A stretch of 64,000 nucleotides of DNA from Blepharisma japonicum. Taxonomy: Eukaryota; Ciliophora; Heterotrichea; Heterotrichida; Blepharismidae. The notes beneath the pieces were generated by a model. It had not been told where the DNA came from. It was given only the letters and a program-made list of their open reading frames with translations, and made no database searches. Of the stretch, positions 30,214-41,000 are shown one piece after another. Made by a program: the position numbers and the translations under genes. The stretch is from the NCBI GenBank assembly GCA_949751835.1, contig CATKHK010000007.1, positions 722,397 through 786,396 of the forward strand. The letters run 5' to 3'. Numbering within the stretch: the first letter of the stretch is position 1; each line of letters begins with the position of its first letter.

Positions 30214-30559
30214 TAAGCATTTATTGTATAATATACCTTTGCTCAACATCTGCAAAAAATTTTTATTATATGCAAATGATGGGAGTTTTTTTTGATAGCT
30301 TATAGTTTATTTCGCTAAATAATCCTATTATAAACATATTAGTTAATATTTAAGCTTTTATTGATTTTTTATATTATTTCACTGTTTTATTTGATTTCAA
30401 CAACCTTTATCATAAATAACCCTTATAAATATTATACAGGAATTAATTGCTTTAGATATCGAGGCTATTCTGCTGACTCAAATCGCTGTATTTTACCATC
30501 ATTTAAAAAAGAAAATGCTTGATTTTCTCATAAACTCAATAATTATTTAAGTTAAATAA
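30214..30559. other. 3' flank of the tandem cluster
   Basis: 346 nt, AT-rich. The first 200 nt resemble the flank after repeat-protein copy 2, marking the right border of the duplicated unit. No gene was seen. Confidence 0.55.
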
Positions 30560-33019
30560 ATGAATGAATTTTTACTTCCAGAGCCACTTCCTCTGTTCGA
30601 GTCCGGAAAATACATTGAACTTCCTAAACCTCAGTAACATTTACTCAGATGAAGACTTAAAACTCCTCATTCACCTTCCTATTTTGCTAATTACGAATCA
30701 CAATTCCAGTTAAATCCCTTTAAATTAGCATTTTCGCTACCTCAGCCAGTTGATGATAATATGCAAGATTTTATCCAGTCTTTATTATCAAATTCTTGCC
30801 CTTCACCAGTTCCTCAAAGCCCATCTAAATTCAAGTTTTCATCTAATTTCGAGTGTGGAAATTTAGAAAAGGTATATAAGAGATCAGAATTTGAGTATGA
30901 TTTATTAATGAAAATCGACACCAATTCTCAAGGCTATGCTCAATGGTTTTATTTTGACGTTGATAATGAAGCAATTGGAGAAATAAAAATAAACATTTTG
31001 AACTTTTCCAAAAGAAAAAGTTTATTCAGAAAAGGAATGAAACCTGCCTATAAAATAGCCAGTGAAAATGTTTGGAAATATGTCGACAACGCTTCCTATG
31101 ACTGCTGTGAATTGGAAAATGGCAGAAGATTTTACACGCTGTCATTTAAGTACACATTTAGCCAAGCGAATGAAAAAGTCTCTTTTGCTTTTTCAATCCC
31201 ATATACATTTACAAGACTAAAAAACTTTTTAATTAATGCTGAAGAAAAAATGGGAATTGAAAAAGACAAAGAGCCTGAAGTAGAAATGGCCAATTTAAGC
31301 TACAAAAGAGAAGTGCTTTGCAGCTCTGCAGGCGGGCTCCCAATTTACGTGCTAACAATTACAGCTGGGAAGAAAACAGGACTTAATTATGCAAACCGAA
31401 AAGGGATTATAATTACTGCAAGAGTCCACCCAGGCGAAACAACAGGTTCCTTTATTGTTGAAAATTTAATAAAATTCTTATTAGATGAAACAAATAAGCA
31501 ATCTATCGCCCTCAGAAATATTTTTATTTTCAAAATCATCCCTATGCTGAATCCAGACGGTGTCGTATGTGGGAACTATCGCACATCACTTGCAGGGGTT
31601 GATTTAAACCGCCAGTGGATTACTCCATCTCCTACAAGTCACCCAGAAATTTACTATACAAAAAACCTAATAAAAGAATTCCAAGAAAATCATGAAGTCT
31701 CTGTGTTTTGTGACCTCCATGGCCATGCGAAAAAATACAATTCATTTATATATGGCTGTAATGCTGCAGCTGAAGGCGGAGTTTTGTCATGGACAAAGGT
31801 CAGACTTTTCCCTAGGGTACTAGCAAGGCTTACAAGGCTATTTTCTTATAAAGACTGCAGGTTTAATGTGCAGCAAGATAAGCTAGGGACTGGAAGAGTA
31901 GTGGTGTGAAATGAGCTGAAAGTGACTAATAGTTTTACGCTGGAAACTAGCTTTTATGGGTTTGAAGATGGAAAAGAAATTAAGATATATAGTGAAGAGG
32001 AGCTAGAAGAGCTTGGTTTTAGCATTGCAAAAGCTATATTAAAATTTTCTTATCTGTCAAAAAGCTTAGAGCAAGAATTATTAAAATCAAATAGCTGGCT
32101 AAAATCAAAATTGGTTAAAGAGTGCTCATTATCAGTCGAAGACATTTTCGCCCAAAAACTGCGAGAAAAAAGAGCCTCTTCAAAATCTTTTGAAGGTGAA
32201 AATTATATGAAGACAAAACAATTAGCTAGAAATACCAGCCAGGCTAAAAAAATAAGAATAAGGCCAAGTGAAAGCTGAAATTCGAGTTTTGAAGACCCAG
32301 ATAAAAATTGATCTAATTATTTTTCAATCAGCGAGCTTCAAAATGCACAAAGGAAAATTGAATTAAACCAGCCTTGTGATGACGAAAGTTTTATAAGTGA
32401 TAGCTCGTCTAGTGCAGATTCAACTGAGCTTAGATCAAATTATATGAGTCCTAAAGCTCCAAAGGTAGAATTTAAAGTCCCAAAAAATATGATGCCGATA
32501 AAGCTTGAAGAGGAGCCTACACAATCCAGGATTCCCAGCATTATGGAAGATGTAGGGACTTGTTTTACTAGTTTTGGATTTTTCCAAAATAAAGTTAAAT
32601 TGTCAACGACACCAATTAGTTTTACAAGGGTGGATCAAAATTACAGAGGATTGAGAAGCCGATATTTTAGGCCTGGAGTAAGGCCGAGAAAACAGTCTGA
32701 ACTTGATGAAGATTTTAGGTTGAACGCGTCAAATGCAACTTTGCATCTGAGAAAAGAAGATTCCGTGATGGGCAGCAATACTGCATCATTTAGCATTAAA
32801 CTGCCTGACATCAGGGACCAAAAAAGATATAAAAAAATCATAAAAAACTTGTCAAAACCTCAGATGCCAAAAACTACGAAAACAGTAAAGTTGGAGCATA
32901 AAAAGCCAAGCAAGCCAAACTTTCTAGTAAAATCAGTCAAAATTCCGATAAAGCCAGAGTCTATTAATAGTATATCTACAAAAAAACTTATAACCCGCTT
33001 TGATTGTGATTACTATTAA
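30560..33019 (+). CDS. Cytosolic carboxypeptidase (M14, CCP/AGBL type)
   Basis: 814 residues after removal of a 15-nt intron (30634-30648), with TGA Trp codons in both halves. Residues 75-220 form the CCP-specific N-terminal beta domain (FEYDLLMKIDTNSQGYAQWF; NFSKRKSLFRKGMKP). The peptidase domain has the zinc ligands HPGE (His285, Glu288) and His382 in DLHGH, the substrate residues in NPDGV and LAGVDLNRQW, and the catalytic Glu457 in TLETSFYG. All metal and catalytic residues are therefore present. CCPs remove glutamates from tubulin tails and thereby tune cilia. A 300-residue basic, Ser/Pro-rich tail without known domains follows. The DLNR.W and TLETSFYG motifs make CCP much likelier than digestive M14 enzymes. 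Confidence 0.92.
30634..30648 (+). other. 15-nt spliceosomal intron
   Basis: GTAACATTTACTCAG. It starts with an in-frame TAA when retained (CAG TAA). Removal joins the MNEFLLPEPLPLFESGKY start to the rest of the carboxypeptidase. GT-AG ends. Confidence 0.85.
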
Positions 33020-33078
33020 TATTCATCATAATTTGCTGTACAAATTTGTTCAATATTTTATTATTAATTAATATTTTT

Positions 33079-34371
33079 CTAAGCCACTCCTTTTTGCTCA
33101 AGTTCTCCATCGACCCATATTCCTTCAATTGTGTCTCCACAGGCCAACGTAAGAGTCCCTTTTCCTTCTCTTTTATCCCGTTTAAACCTCCCCACAAAGC
33201 TATCCCCAGTTTTCCATGAATATTTCCCATCTCCATGCATTTCGTCATCTACCCACTCTCCTTCATATTTATCCCCATTTTTAAATTTCATCTCTCCCCG
33301 TCCTTCTTTTTTCCCATTTTTAAACTCTCCAATATAAATATTGCCAGAGTTATAAGTCCTTTTTCCTACTCCTTTAATGATCCCATCTTCAAAATCTCCT
33401 TCATAGACTCCCCAATCTTTCCATTTATAAATTCCTTTCCCTGATCTTTTATCGTTTTCCCAATTCCCTTCATATTGATCCCCATTGGAATATTTAATTT
33501 TTCCATACCCTGATCGTTTTCCTTCAGAATCAATTTCCCCATAATATAAATTTTCTCGGGAGTATGAAGAATAGTTTGAAGATTGATAAGGATTAGAATA
33601 ATAACTAGTAGACGATGGGTATACATCAGTGGTAAATGAAGGGTATCTTGCAGAGTACTGATCCCCATTTGAATTACCATTGCTTTGTGAAGACACATAT
33701 GCATAAGAAGACTGAGTAATCGGTGGAGCCACAATTGGAGGAGCAGGAATTGGGAGATAGTCGTGGTCAAACTCCTCTACTATTGTTTTGCATGATTCTT
33801 CCATTAATAGCTTTTCTTTTGCAGGCTCTATTACTGATTTTAAAAATTGTTCGTCTAAAATGTTAGTTAAGGTTCTCCTTATATCACTCACTAAATATTT
33901 GTCCAAATGCATGAATAAAACCTTTACAGCTTTTACAAAGTCTTGGTAAGCTGAATAAATTTTTGTTAAAACGTTAGCCAAATCATCATCTTCTGCAGCC
34001 AATATCAGATTTTTTGCTTTTTTAAAGAAGAATAAATCACTTACAACATTGCAAGCACTGAAGCAGAGCTGTGACATCCTATCTTTGTAGTTAACTAGGC
34101 TGTAAATTGACTCAGTGATAAAAAGCTTTACTTTGTTTATGCGGGTAACTTTGAAGCGGGGTTCACCTTCAAGGAGACTTAGGCCCCACCGATCAGTTAC
34201 TTCTCAGGCTCCACTCGAGATTTCTTCGGTTTTGGTATCATCTGACCCAAGCCAGTTAAGAGATTCCAGATCTTCATGCACTTTTTTCCAATCCACAGGT
34301 GCACCTTGACTTAAACGAGAAATTGATTCAAATACATCAGGAAGTTTTGACTGTATATCTTGTTCTTCCAT
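33079..34371 (-). CDS. MORN-repeat protein
   Basis: 430 residues from the ATG at 34369-34371, with at least one TGA Trp (34204-34206). The first 230 residues are helical and unassigned (CFSACNVVSDLFFFKKAKNL, MHLDKYLVSDIRRTL). A Ser/Tyr/Pro-rich linker (about 210-265) follows. The last 160 residues are about seven MORN repeats of the form YEGxWxxxxxxGxGxxxxxxG. MORN arrays bind lipids and act as scaffolds at membranes, basal bodies and cortical structures in protists. Here the repeats are C-terminal, so the helical region may be the partner-binding part. The gene is divergent from PP5 with 145 nt between the starts. Confidence 0.9.
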
Positions 34372-34516
34372 ATTATATTTCAACAGAAAATGTAGGGATG
34401 CTTATTATAGATTTGTCCAGCACAGTGATTTTATGATAAAAATAGGCAAAATTTAGCATAATCTTGCATAAAATAATATAAAATGTTAATGAGCAGACAA
34501 AAAATCAAAAATTTTT

Positions 34517-35998
34517 ATGCTGGCTCAACAATCAACTAACGAGAAAATCGCTATTGATAATCTAAAAATGGCAGAAGAAGTCAAAGCTAATGGTGCCTTA
34601 AGTGCTCGAGCTGAAGAACTCAAAGCCCAAGGCAACCAGAAATTTAAAGAGGCACATTTCTCAGCTGCCATTGACTTGTACACACAAGCTCTCGAGTTGA
34701 CCTCTTCCGCAATTCTTTTCTGCAATCGATCTCTGGCTCATCTCAAGCTAGAAAACTACGGATACGCTGAAGCAGATGCCACTCGAGCTATCGAATGTGA
34801 CCCTACCTACATAAAAGGCTACTACCGCCGAGGTTCTGCTTTCTTTGCAATGGGAAAATTCAAGCAAGCAATCAAAGATCTAAAATCAGTCTGCAAAATC
34901 GTGCCAAATGACCGTGACGCTAAGACAAAGCTTGCGACAGCCCAAAAAGAACTCAGAGCCATTTTATTTGCAGAGTGTTTGGAACGAGAAACCCCACCTC
35001 CACTGAACCCAGAAAATATTATTGTCCCTGACTCATATCAAGGGCTTCACCTGCCTGACGTCGTCACTGAGAGCTGGGTGGTTAATCTGATGCAAGAATT
35101 CAAAGATCAAAAAAAGCTGCACAAAAAATACGTAGTCTTGATATTACTAAGAATTAGAGAAATACTCTCAAGATATACGTCTCTAGTATATGTGAATATC
35201 CCTGATGATAACGAAATTACAGTTTGTGGCGATGTGCATGGGCAGTATTACGACTTAATGAACATATTCCAAGTCAACGGGAGACCTAACGTAGAAAACC
35301 CTTACTTGTTTAATGGTGATTTTGTGGACAGAGGCTCCTTTTCTGTAGAAGTCATTTTGACTCTTTTTGCATGGAAAATTTGTTATCCCAATCATTTCCA
35401 TCTGACAAGAGGGAATCACGAATCGAAAAACATGAACAAGATGTATGGGTTTGAAGGAGAAGTGATCGCTAAATACGACGCTGAAGTATATGATCTGTTC
35501 AGCAACGTTTTCTGCTATTTACCATTAGGCGCTGTTTTAAATAATAGAGTTCTGGTAGTTCATGGAGGTCTTTTTGCACAGGACGGGATCAAGCTTGCAG
35601 ATATTGATAATACAGATAGAGTCCGAGAGCCACCAGAGTCAGGAATTATGTGTGACATATTGTGGAGTGATCCTATAAAATTAAACGGTAGACACCCTAG
35701 CAAGCGTGGAACCAGCATTAACTTCGGCCCAGATATTGCCCATACCTTTTTAAACGAAAACGGACTCGATATCCTTGTCAGATCTCATGAGGTCAAAGAA
35801 GAAGGCTACGAAGTCGAAGCTAACGGCAGAGTTATCACGATTTTCAGTGCTCCAAATTACTGTGACCAAATGGGAAACAAAGGCGCCTTTATCAGGTTTA
35901 AAGGAAGCGAAATGAAGCCTAAATTCACCCAATTTTCGGCAGTCCCTCATCCGAACATTCCAGCGATGAACTATGCTAGACAATTTATGTTTGGTTAA
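34517..35998 (+). CDS. PPP5C: Serine/threonine protein phosphatase 5 (TPR-PPP)
   Basis: 493 residues, no TGA. Three TPR motifs (about residues 28-130) include LKAQGNQKFKEAHFSAAIDL and FCNRSLAHLKLENYGYAEAD, the Hsp90-binding type with an N/K carboxylate clamp. The PPP catalytic domain follows with the metal motifs GDVHGQ, GDFVDRG and RGNHE, then VHGGLF and SAPNYCD. The GDFVDRG form is characteristic of PP5. The C-terminus is FMFG rather than the usual helix ending, so autoinhibition may differ. PP5 dephosphorylates Hsp90 clients and kinases in cytosol and nucleus. The length is typical (human 499). Confidence 0.96.
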   Translation: MLAQQSTNEKIAIDNLKMAEEVKANGALSARAEELKAQGNQKFKEAHFSAAIDLYTQALELTSSAILFCNRSLAHLKLENYGYAEADATRAIECDPTYIKGYYRRGSAFFAMGKFKQAIKDLKSVCKIVPNDRDAKTKLATAQKELRAILFAECLERETPPPLNPENIIVPDSYQGLHLPDVVTESWVVNLMQEFKDQKKLHKKYVVLILLRIREILSRYTSLVYVNIPDDNEITVCGDVHGQYYDLMNIFQVNGRPNVENPYLFNGDFVDRGSFSVEVILTLFAWKICYPNHFHLTRGNHESKNMNKMYGFEGEVIAKYDAEVYDLFSNVFCYLPLGAVLNNRVLVVHGGLFAQDGIKLADIDNTDRVREPPESGIMCDILWSDPIKLNGRHPSKRGTSINFGPDIAHTFLNENGLDILVRSHEVKEEGYEVEANGRVITIFSAPNYCDQMGNKGAFIRFKGSEMKPKFTQFSAVPHPNIPAMNYARQFMFG

Positions 35999-36012
35999 AT
36001 AAATGGTTATAT

Positions 36013-37455
36013 CTACATATTTAAATAAATAATTATCAGGGTGATGTCGTCAATCACATCATCTTCTTGTTTTCAGCGTTTTACAGCTTCATTTACAAGT
36101 TTGTCGCAAGAAGGCTCAAAACTGCTGGTTTCATAGTGATTTGAAATAAGGTTTACACACTCTTCATTGCTGATGAACTCTCAGAGGCCATCTGACGCAA
36201 TTACTATAAATTTGTCGCCAGCTGTTAAGATATGCTCAGTAATTTCTGGCTCTGCGATGACGCCTACTTGAGAAGCTACATGGTCACCTATAGATCTGGA
36301 CATGGCGAGGCCTGGGATCTGTTCATTTTTCATCCAGACCCGGCATGGGCCTAAAAATCTACCTGAAGGCTGCCTGAAGGGCTCCACTCTTCCACCATGT
36401 CTTTCAATCCTGCTTTGCTCATGTAAATCATTAGGCTTGTGGTCTCTTGACAAAGGGACCGCAGACCACTTCCCATGATCATATCTTCCCAAAACTGCCC
36501 TTGAGTCTCCTACATTAGAACAAAGCAGAAGCTTCCCTCTCAGTAAAACTGATACAGAAGTGGTGCCTGAGTAGCTTATGTCAATTGCTTTTGAGTGAGT
36601 TAGATCACTATTTGTTGCCGAATGAGCTCTTAGAAGTATTTGTTTTAGCTTTAAAATATCTTCTTGTGGCAGAGGATCTTCAAGCTTTGTATGAACTAAA
36701 TTATTATTACAGTCCATTGGCAAAAGATTTTCTATCTGCAGAGGAAGCACCCTTTTTACAAAGGCTGACACATCATGGCCGTTAAGCCCATGTCCGTCCA
36801 TGACTGCAAAAAGAAATTGATTTTCAGTTCTCGCGAAATTGCTCTCAATAAGAAAATTGTCTTGGTTGTTAGGCTTTTTTTTGCCTGCGACTGAGCCTGT
36901 TCGAGTTTTAAAGCAAACCTGAACCACGTGGCTTGGGAGAGATTTTTTTATTATTGGGACGTCTGCAGACCCTCTTCTTGAATGAGGCCTGCTTCATTCA
37001 GAAGTCACTCTTCGAGTATTTGGGTCGCTTTGTGTTTTTATCTGTAGATCATTATGCTTTAGATTTGATAAATAAAGGGATGGCTTTTCTCGAGAAATTC
37101 TAGGCTGCAGTATTTCTTTGTTTTGGGATAAATAATTTTGATGATGGCTCCTTATGAGGTTTATGATTTCTTTAGAACTGCTTTCTCGACTTGTAGCTAG
37201 GTTCCTAAAAGTGCTGGAAAAAGGTTTATTTTCTGTTAGTTTATAAGTGAGTTCTAGGGAACTTCTGGTTTGGTTGAAAATCCGAGGTTTTATTTTACAT
37301 TCTGGGGTTAGGTTGACTTTTTTTATAAGGTCTCGCGCGGAGTCTGAAGACCTTGAAACTTTGCTGATGTTTGGGCTACTTCTAATGGCTTGGAGTTTGT
37401 GTGTTAGAGATTGTGTGGATAAAGATCTGCCTGAGCTACTTAACTTACGCTCCAT
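36013..37455 (-). CDS. PP2C-family protein phosphatase with Ser-rich N-terminal extension
   Basis: 480 residues joined across TGA Trp codons at 36994-36996 and 36181-36183, stop TAG at 36013-36015. Residues 1-160 are Ser/Arg-rich and disordered-looking. The PP2C domain has motif GKKKPNNQDNFLIE, the metal-binding VMDGHG, YSGTTSVSVLL, CSNVGDSRAVLGRY, SRDHKPN, LAMSRSIGDHVA and IASDGLWEFIS, then a final DDVIDDITLIIIYL strand with the metal Asp. All Mg/Mn ligands appear present. The Trp of SDGLWEF is TGA-encoded. PP2Cs act on phospho-Ser/Thr without regulatory subunits, and the extension may control location. The gene converges with PP5 with only 14 nt between the stop codons. Confidence 0.92.
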
Positions 37456-38099
37456 TGTTAAAAAAAGAAATGAAATTCTTGGTCACGTTTTTAGATTGCT
37501 TCCCCTGAGCTTATTTTTCTAGTTTATTATTTTACTAAATCTCTTTTTTATATCAATTTTTAAAATTAAACTATAAAACATTCTCTAACTTATTTTTTGG
37601 GGGTTTTGCATTTAAAATGTAATTTATCTAAGGGAATGAGATATCTCTCCTTTTCTCATGCAAACCCTTATCAAAGAATAATTTGTAATAAATTTTAAAG
37701 GGTTAAAAAATAACTAATTTAAAAAATAGCATACATTAATTAATGATAAATCAATCTTTCATTTATTGTAATGAATGCTTTACAATCAATTAGCCCTAAT
37801 TAAAATTAATGCATTTTACAAATGATGGCTAGACAATATTGTTATATTAAAAATATTTATTAACTTATATAAATATAATTATCAATCCCTGAAACATCTA
37901 CTTATATTTTTTAAAATCTTTTAAATAAAACCCAAATTCATTCTTGCCTTAATGACATATAAAGCAGCCAAACTAATTAAAATTATGCTGGGTTTTCTTT
38001 TATGCACTGATCCAATGTTTAATGCGTTACAATAATACCAATCCACAAATTTAATAGTAACTTTTCGATGTATTTTTAATAGCAATTAATTTACTACAT
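37456..38099. other. Intergenic region between divergent genes
   Basis: 644 nt, AT-rich with several ATTAAT/TTAAT clusters. No gene or repeat recognised. It must contain the promoters of the PP2C gene and the giant membrane protein gene. Confidence 0.5.
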
Positions 38100-41000
38100 A
38101 TGAAATTGAAACTGGGCCTTATTTTTTTATCATCGCTGTTACTTGAGGCTATAAATTTTTTATGCAACCCTTCTCAATGTCCTCTTTCAAAAGTGATTTT
38201 TATATAGAGAGGGGATGGGATTTGCGATCCTGACTGCATGCACCCATATTGTAGCTTTGATTCAATCTCTGCAGATGACCAAAAATGAGACCCATCACAA
38301 TCCGATTGTTACGAAACATGTGTGAATCATTACGGGTGTCTATCTTCAAATCTTGGTAATGGAATTTGTGATCCTAGCTGCAACGTTTTGGAGTGTGGCT
38401 ATGACGGAGGTGACTGTGGATATTGCGCTCCTTCATGTAATAGTTAATTTAGGCTTTCAGGAGGATCTAGGAGCGGATTGTACTCAGTCTTGTAATGTGA
38501 AAGATTGTTATAATGACTTTGGCGCATGCTCTGATTGTGCATTAGGGTGTTTAGGCTATATGTTAGGGGATGGAGTTTGTGACTTAGCTTGCAATGTTAC
38601 ATCTTGCAATTTTGATTTTGGGGATTGTAAAAGCAGTTTGTGATGCGCTCCAATGTGTGAATTGTGAATGATAGGAGATGGGAACTGTCAAGAGCAATGC
38701 GATAATTTGGCTTGTGGATGAGATAATAGTGACTGTGACTGCGCTTTTGGGTGTCACTCATATATGAGAAGTAATGGGTTATGCCATTCTGCATGCAATG
38801 TAGCAAGCTGTAATTATGATTTTGGTGATTGTGGAGACTGTGCTTCAGGGTGCTGAAGTGAGATGATAAACAATGGAGTTTGTGAGAAAGAGTGTAATAA
38901 TTCTGATTGTAACTATGATGGAAGCGATTGCAGCTGCTCTCATACTTGTAGCTCTAATGATTATGGATTATGCAAGTCAGGCTGCATGAAATCGGATTGC
39001 CTATATGATACAGTTAGTTCTAGCTCCTCTCAGCAATGTGCTGACACTGACTTTATTTTATTCTCATTACACTACGGGCTTATTATTAAAGATTTAAATG
39101 CTGATATATCTCTCTTAAATTGCACTTCATTCAGCAACTGTCTTTCTGAAGAAGCTCTAGATAAGAATGCTTGCCATGAAAACTGCAATAATCAGAATTG
39201 CATTTATTCGTGAGGCAAATGCTCAGAAATTAATTGCTATGATTCTAACTGCTTATCATGCTTTTCATCTGATATTGGAAGTTGTTTTCAATGCAGCTCA
39301 GCAAAAGTCCAATTTTATGGATACTGCCTTGATGCTTGCCCAGCTGGATATTACTCCAAGGATCTATTAGGCAATTATCCAGTTTGTTTAATTGCTAAGG
39401 ATACCTCAAATTTTGATAATCAAGCTGCTTACTATGTTACTTCGAAAGGGAGCAATGACCCAAATGGCGGTAAAGGTACTCTTGAGAGTCCCTTTTCTTC
39501 TCTCTCAATTGCCCTTGCTACAGTAAATACAAAATATTCAATTATATATCTCTTGAATGATGGAGTCCACTGGCTGACTTGTGTTGATTCTTCATACCCT
39601 ATATCGACTTTATTATCTGATCTATGCAACCCATTACTAAGAAATTTTCAGCTCAAAAGCCTTTCAATTAAATCCTACAATGGTTCTCCAGTTTTCTTAC
39701 AAACGAAGCCTGATTATAGCATTTTAATGGTCACACTTGCAAAATACGCAACTATTACTATAGAAAACTCAGTTCTGAGTGGAAAAGCCTTGCTTTCTTC
39801 TTGTACTGACGACGTTTATTGCTCATATTGTCCTAACATAACACAATCTTCAGATGGGAATTTTTATTCAGACCAGGGAACTCTAGCTACTTCATATTTG
39901 CCTCAATCATTTTGTGGTAGCTTCCATTCAAAAAATCTATTTTATCTCAATCCAGGCTCAACTTTAAACTTAAAATTCGTAAATTTCACTGATTGGAGAA
40001 TGGAGTTTAATTCTCTGATAACAAGCAATGGCGGAGATATCAATTTTCTCAGCGTCAATTTTGATAATATAAAGGTGGCACCCTCTGTTTTATGATCTCA
40101 AGTAAATGCATCAGTGATCTACTTTCTTGACTGTGGAGATAGTTATTATGACTGTGGCAGTTTTAACTGGAAGAATGGTTCAGTTGAAAGACTTAATAAT
40201 GGTTTCGAATATTCCTCAAGTGCCCAATTTTCTGGGTTCCTAACTGCAGACAAAATAAGAAGTGCAAGCTTAACAAGAGTCAACTTTAAAAATAATGTAG
40301 TCTTTTCTTTTGGCTACAATTGGCAGATAGGTGGCTCCCTGATTAAATTATCGACTTATAGATACTTCGAAGTCATTTCTTGCAGTTTTATCCAAAATAC
40401 TGCTGCAAGTGCACTGATTACTCTTGAGCCAACGGATCTGGCATTTAAACCAGAAGTAAATGAAAACAATGAGCTCATTGATTTGCTATTTTACCACATT
40501 TGGATATATGATGCCGTTTTTATCTCAAATTGCGGAGTGAATGCAGGGATTTTGAATATCGCTTTTCAATCACAGCTCCAAAGAATTTTACTTGAAAAAA
40601 TAGTAGCCACTTCTAATGGAATACAAAATGGACCGCTTATTTATGTAAATAACTCAAATTTCGATAGCCAATATATTAATGACACAGTTAAGAGCATTAC
40701 CTTGACTGATGGAAGTATAGTACAAGCTAAAATGAAAAAAAGGGATTTTATTTTCAGAAACTCTATCATTAACAGCACATTTTCTGGCACTACAGGAATC
40801 TATAACATAAATAAGCTGGCCAATGTATATTTTTACAATATAACAGCAAATTCCAACGGAAGAAGCAGCATCCCTCAAGATATCAATACCATTTTTTGAA
40901 ATAATTATGCTGCTGACCCTGCAATCTACTCAAAATCTCCTATTCGAGGTCTACCAGTTTTAAACTGCAACTCTCTGTCATTAACCTCATCTTGTTACAA

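Noticed and set aside
30761-31909. Treating in-frame TGA codons as stops, which would give many broken genes
   Set aside because: Conserved motifs continue in frame across TGA in at least ten genes, so they are Trp codons and the genes are intact.
37456-38099. Possible CRISPR or tandem repeat array in AT-rich spacers
   Set aside because: No regularly spaced repeats. CRISPR is not expected in a eukaryotic chromosome.
38353-38454. Alternative start for the giant membrane protein at 38353
   Set aside because: That frame reads out-of-phase through the first LNR repeat and only enters the right frame by passing the 16-nt intron. The frame from 38100 gives a signal peptide and two more intact LNR repeats.
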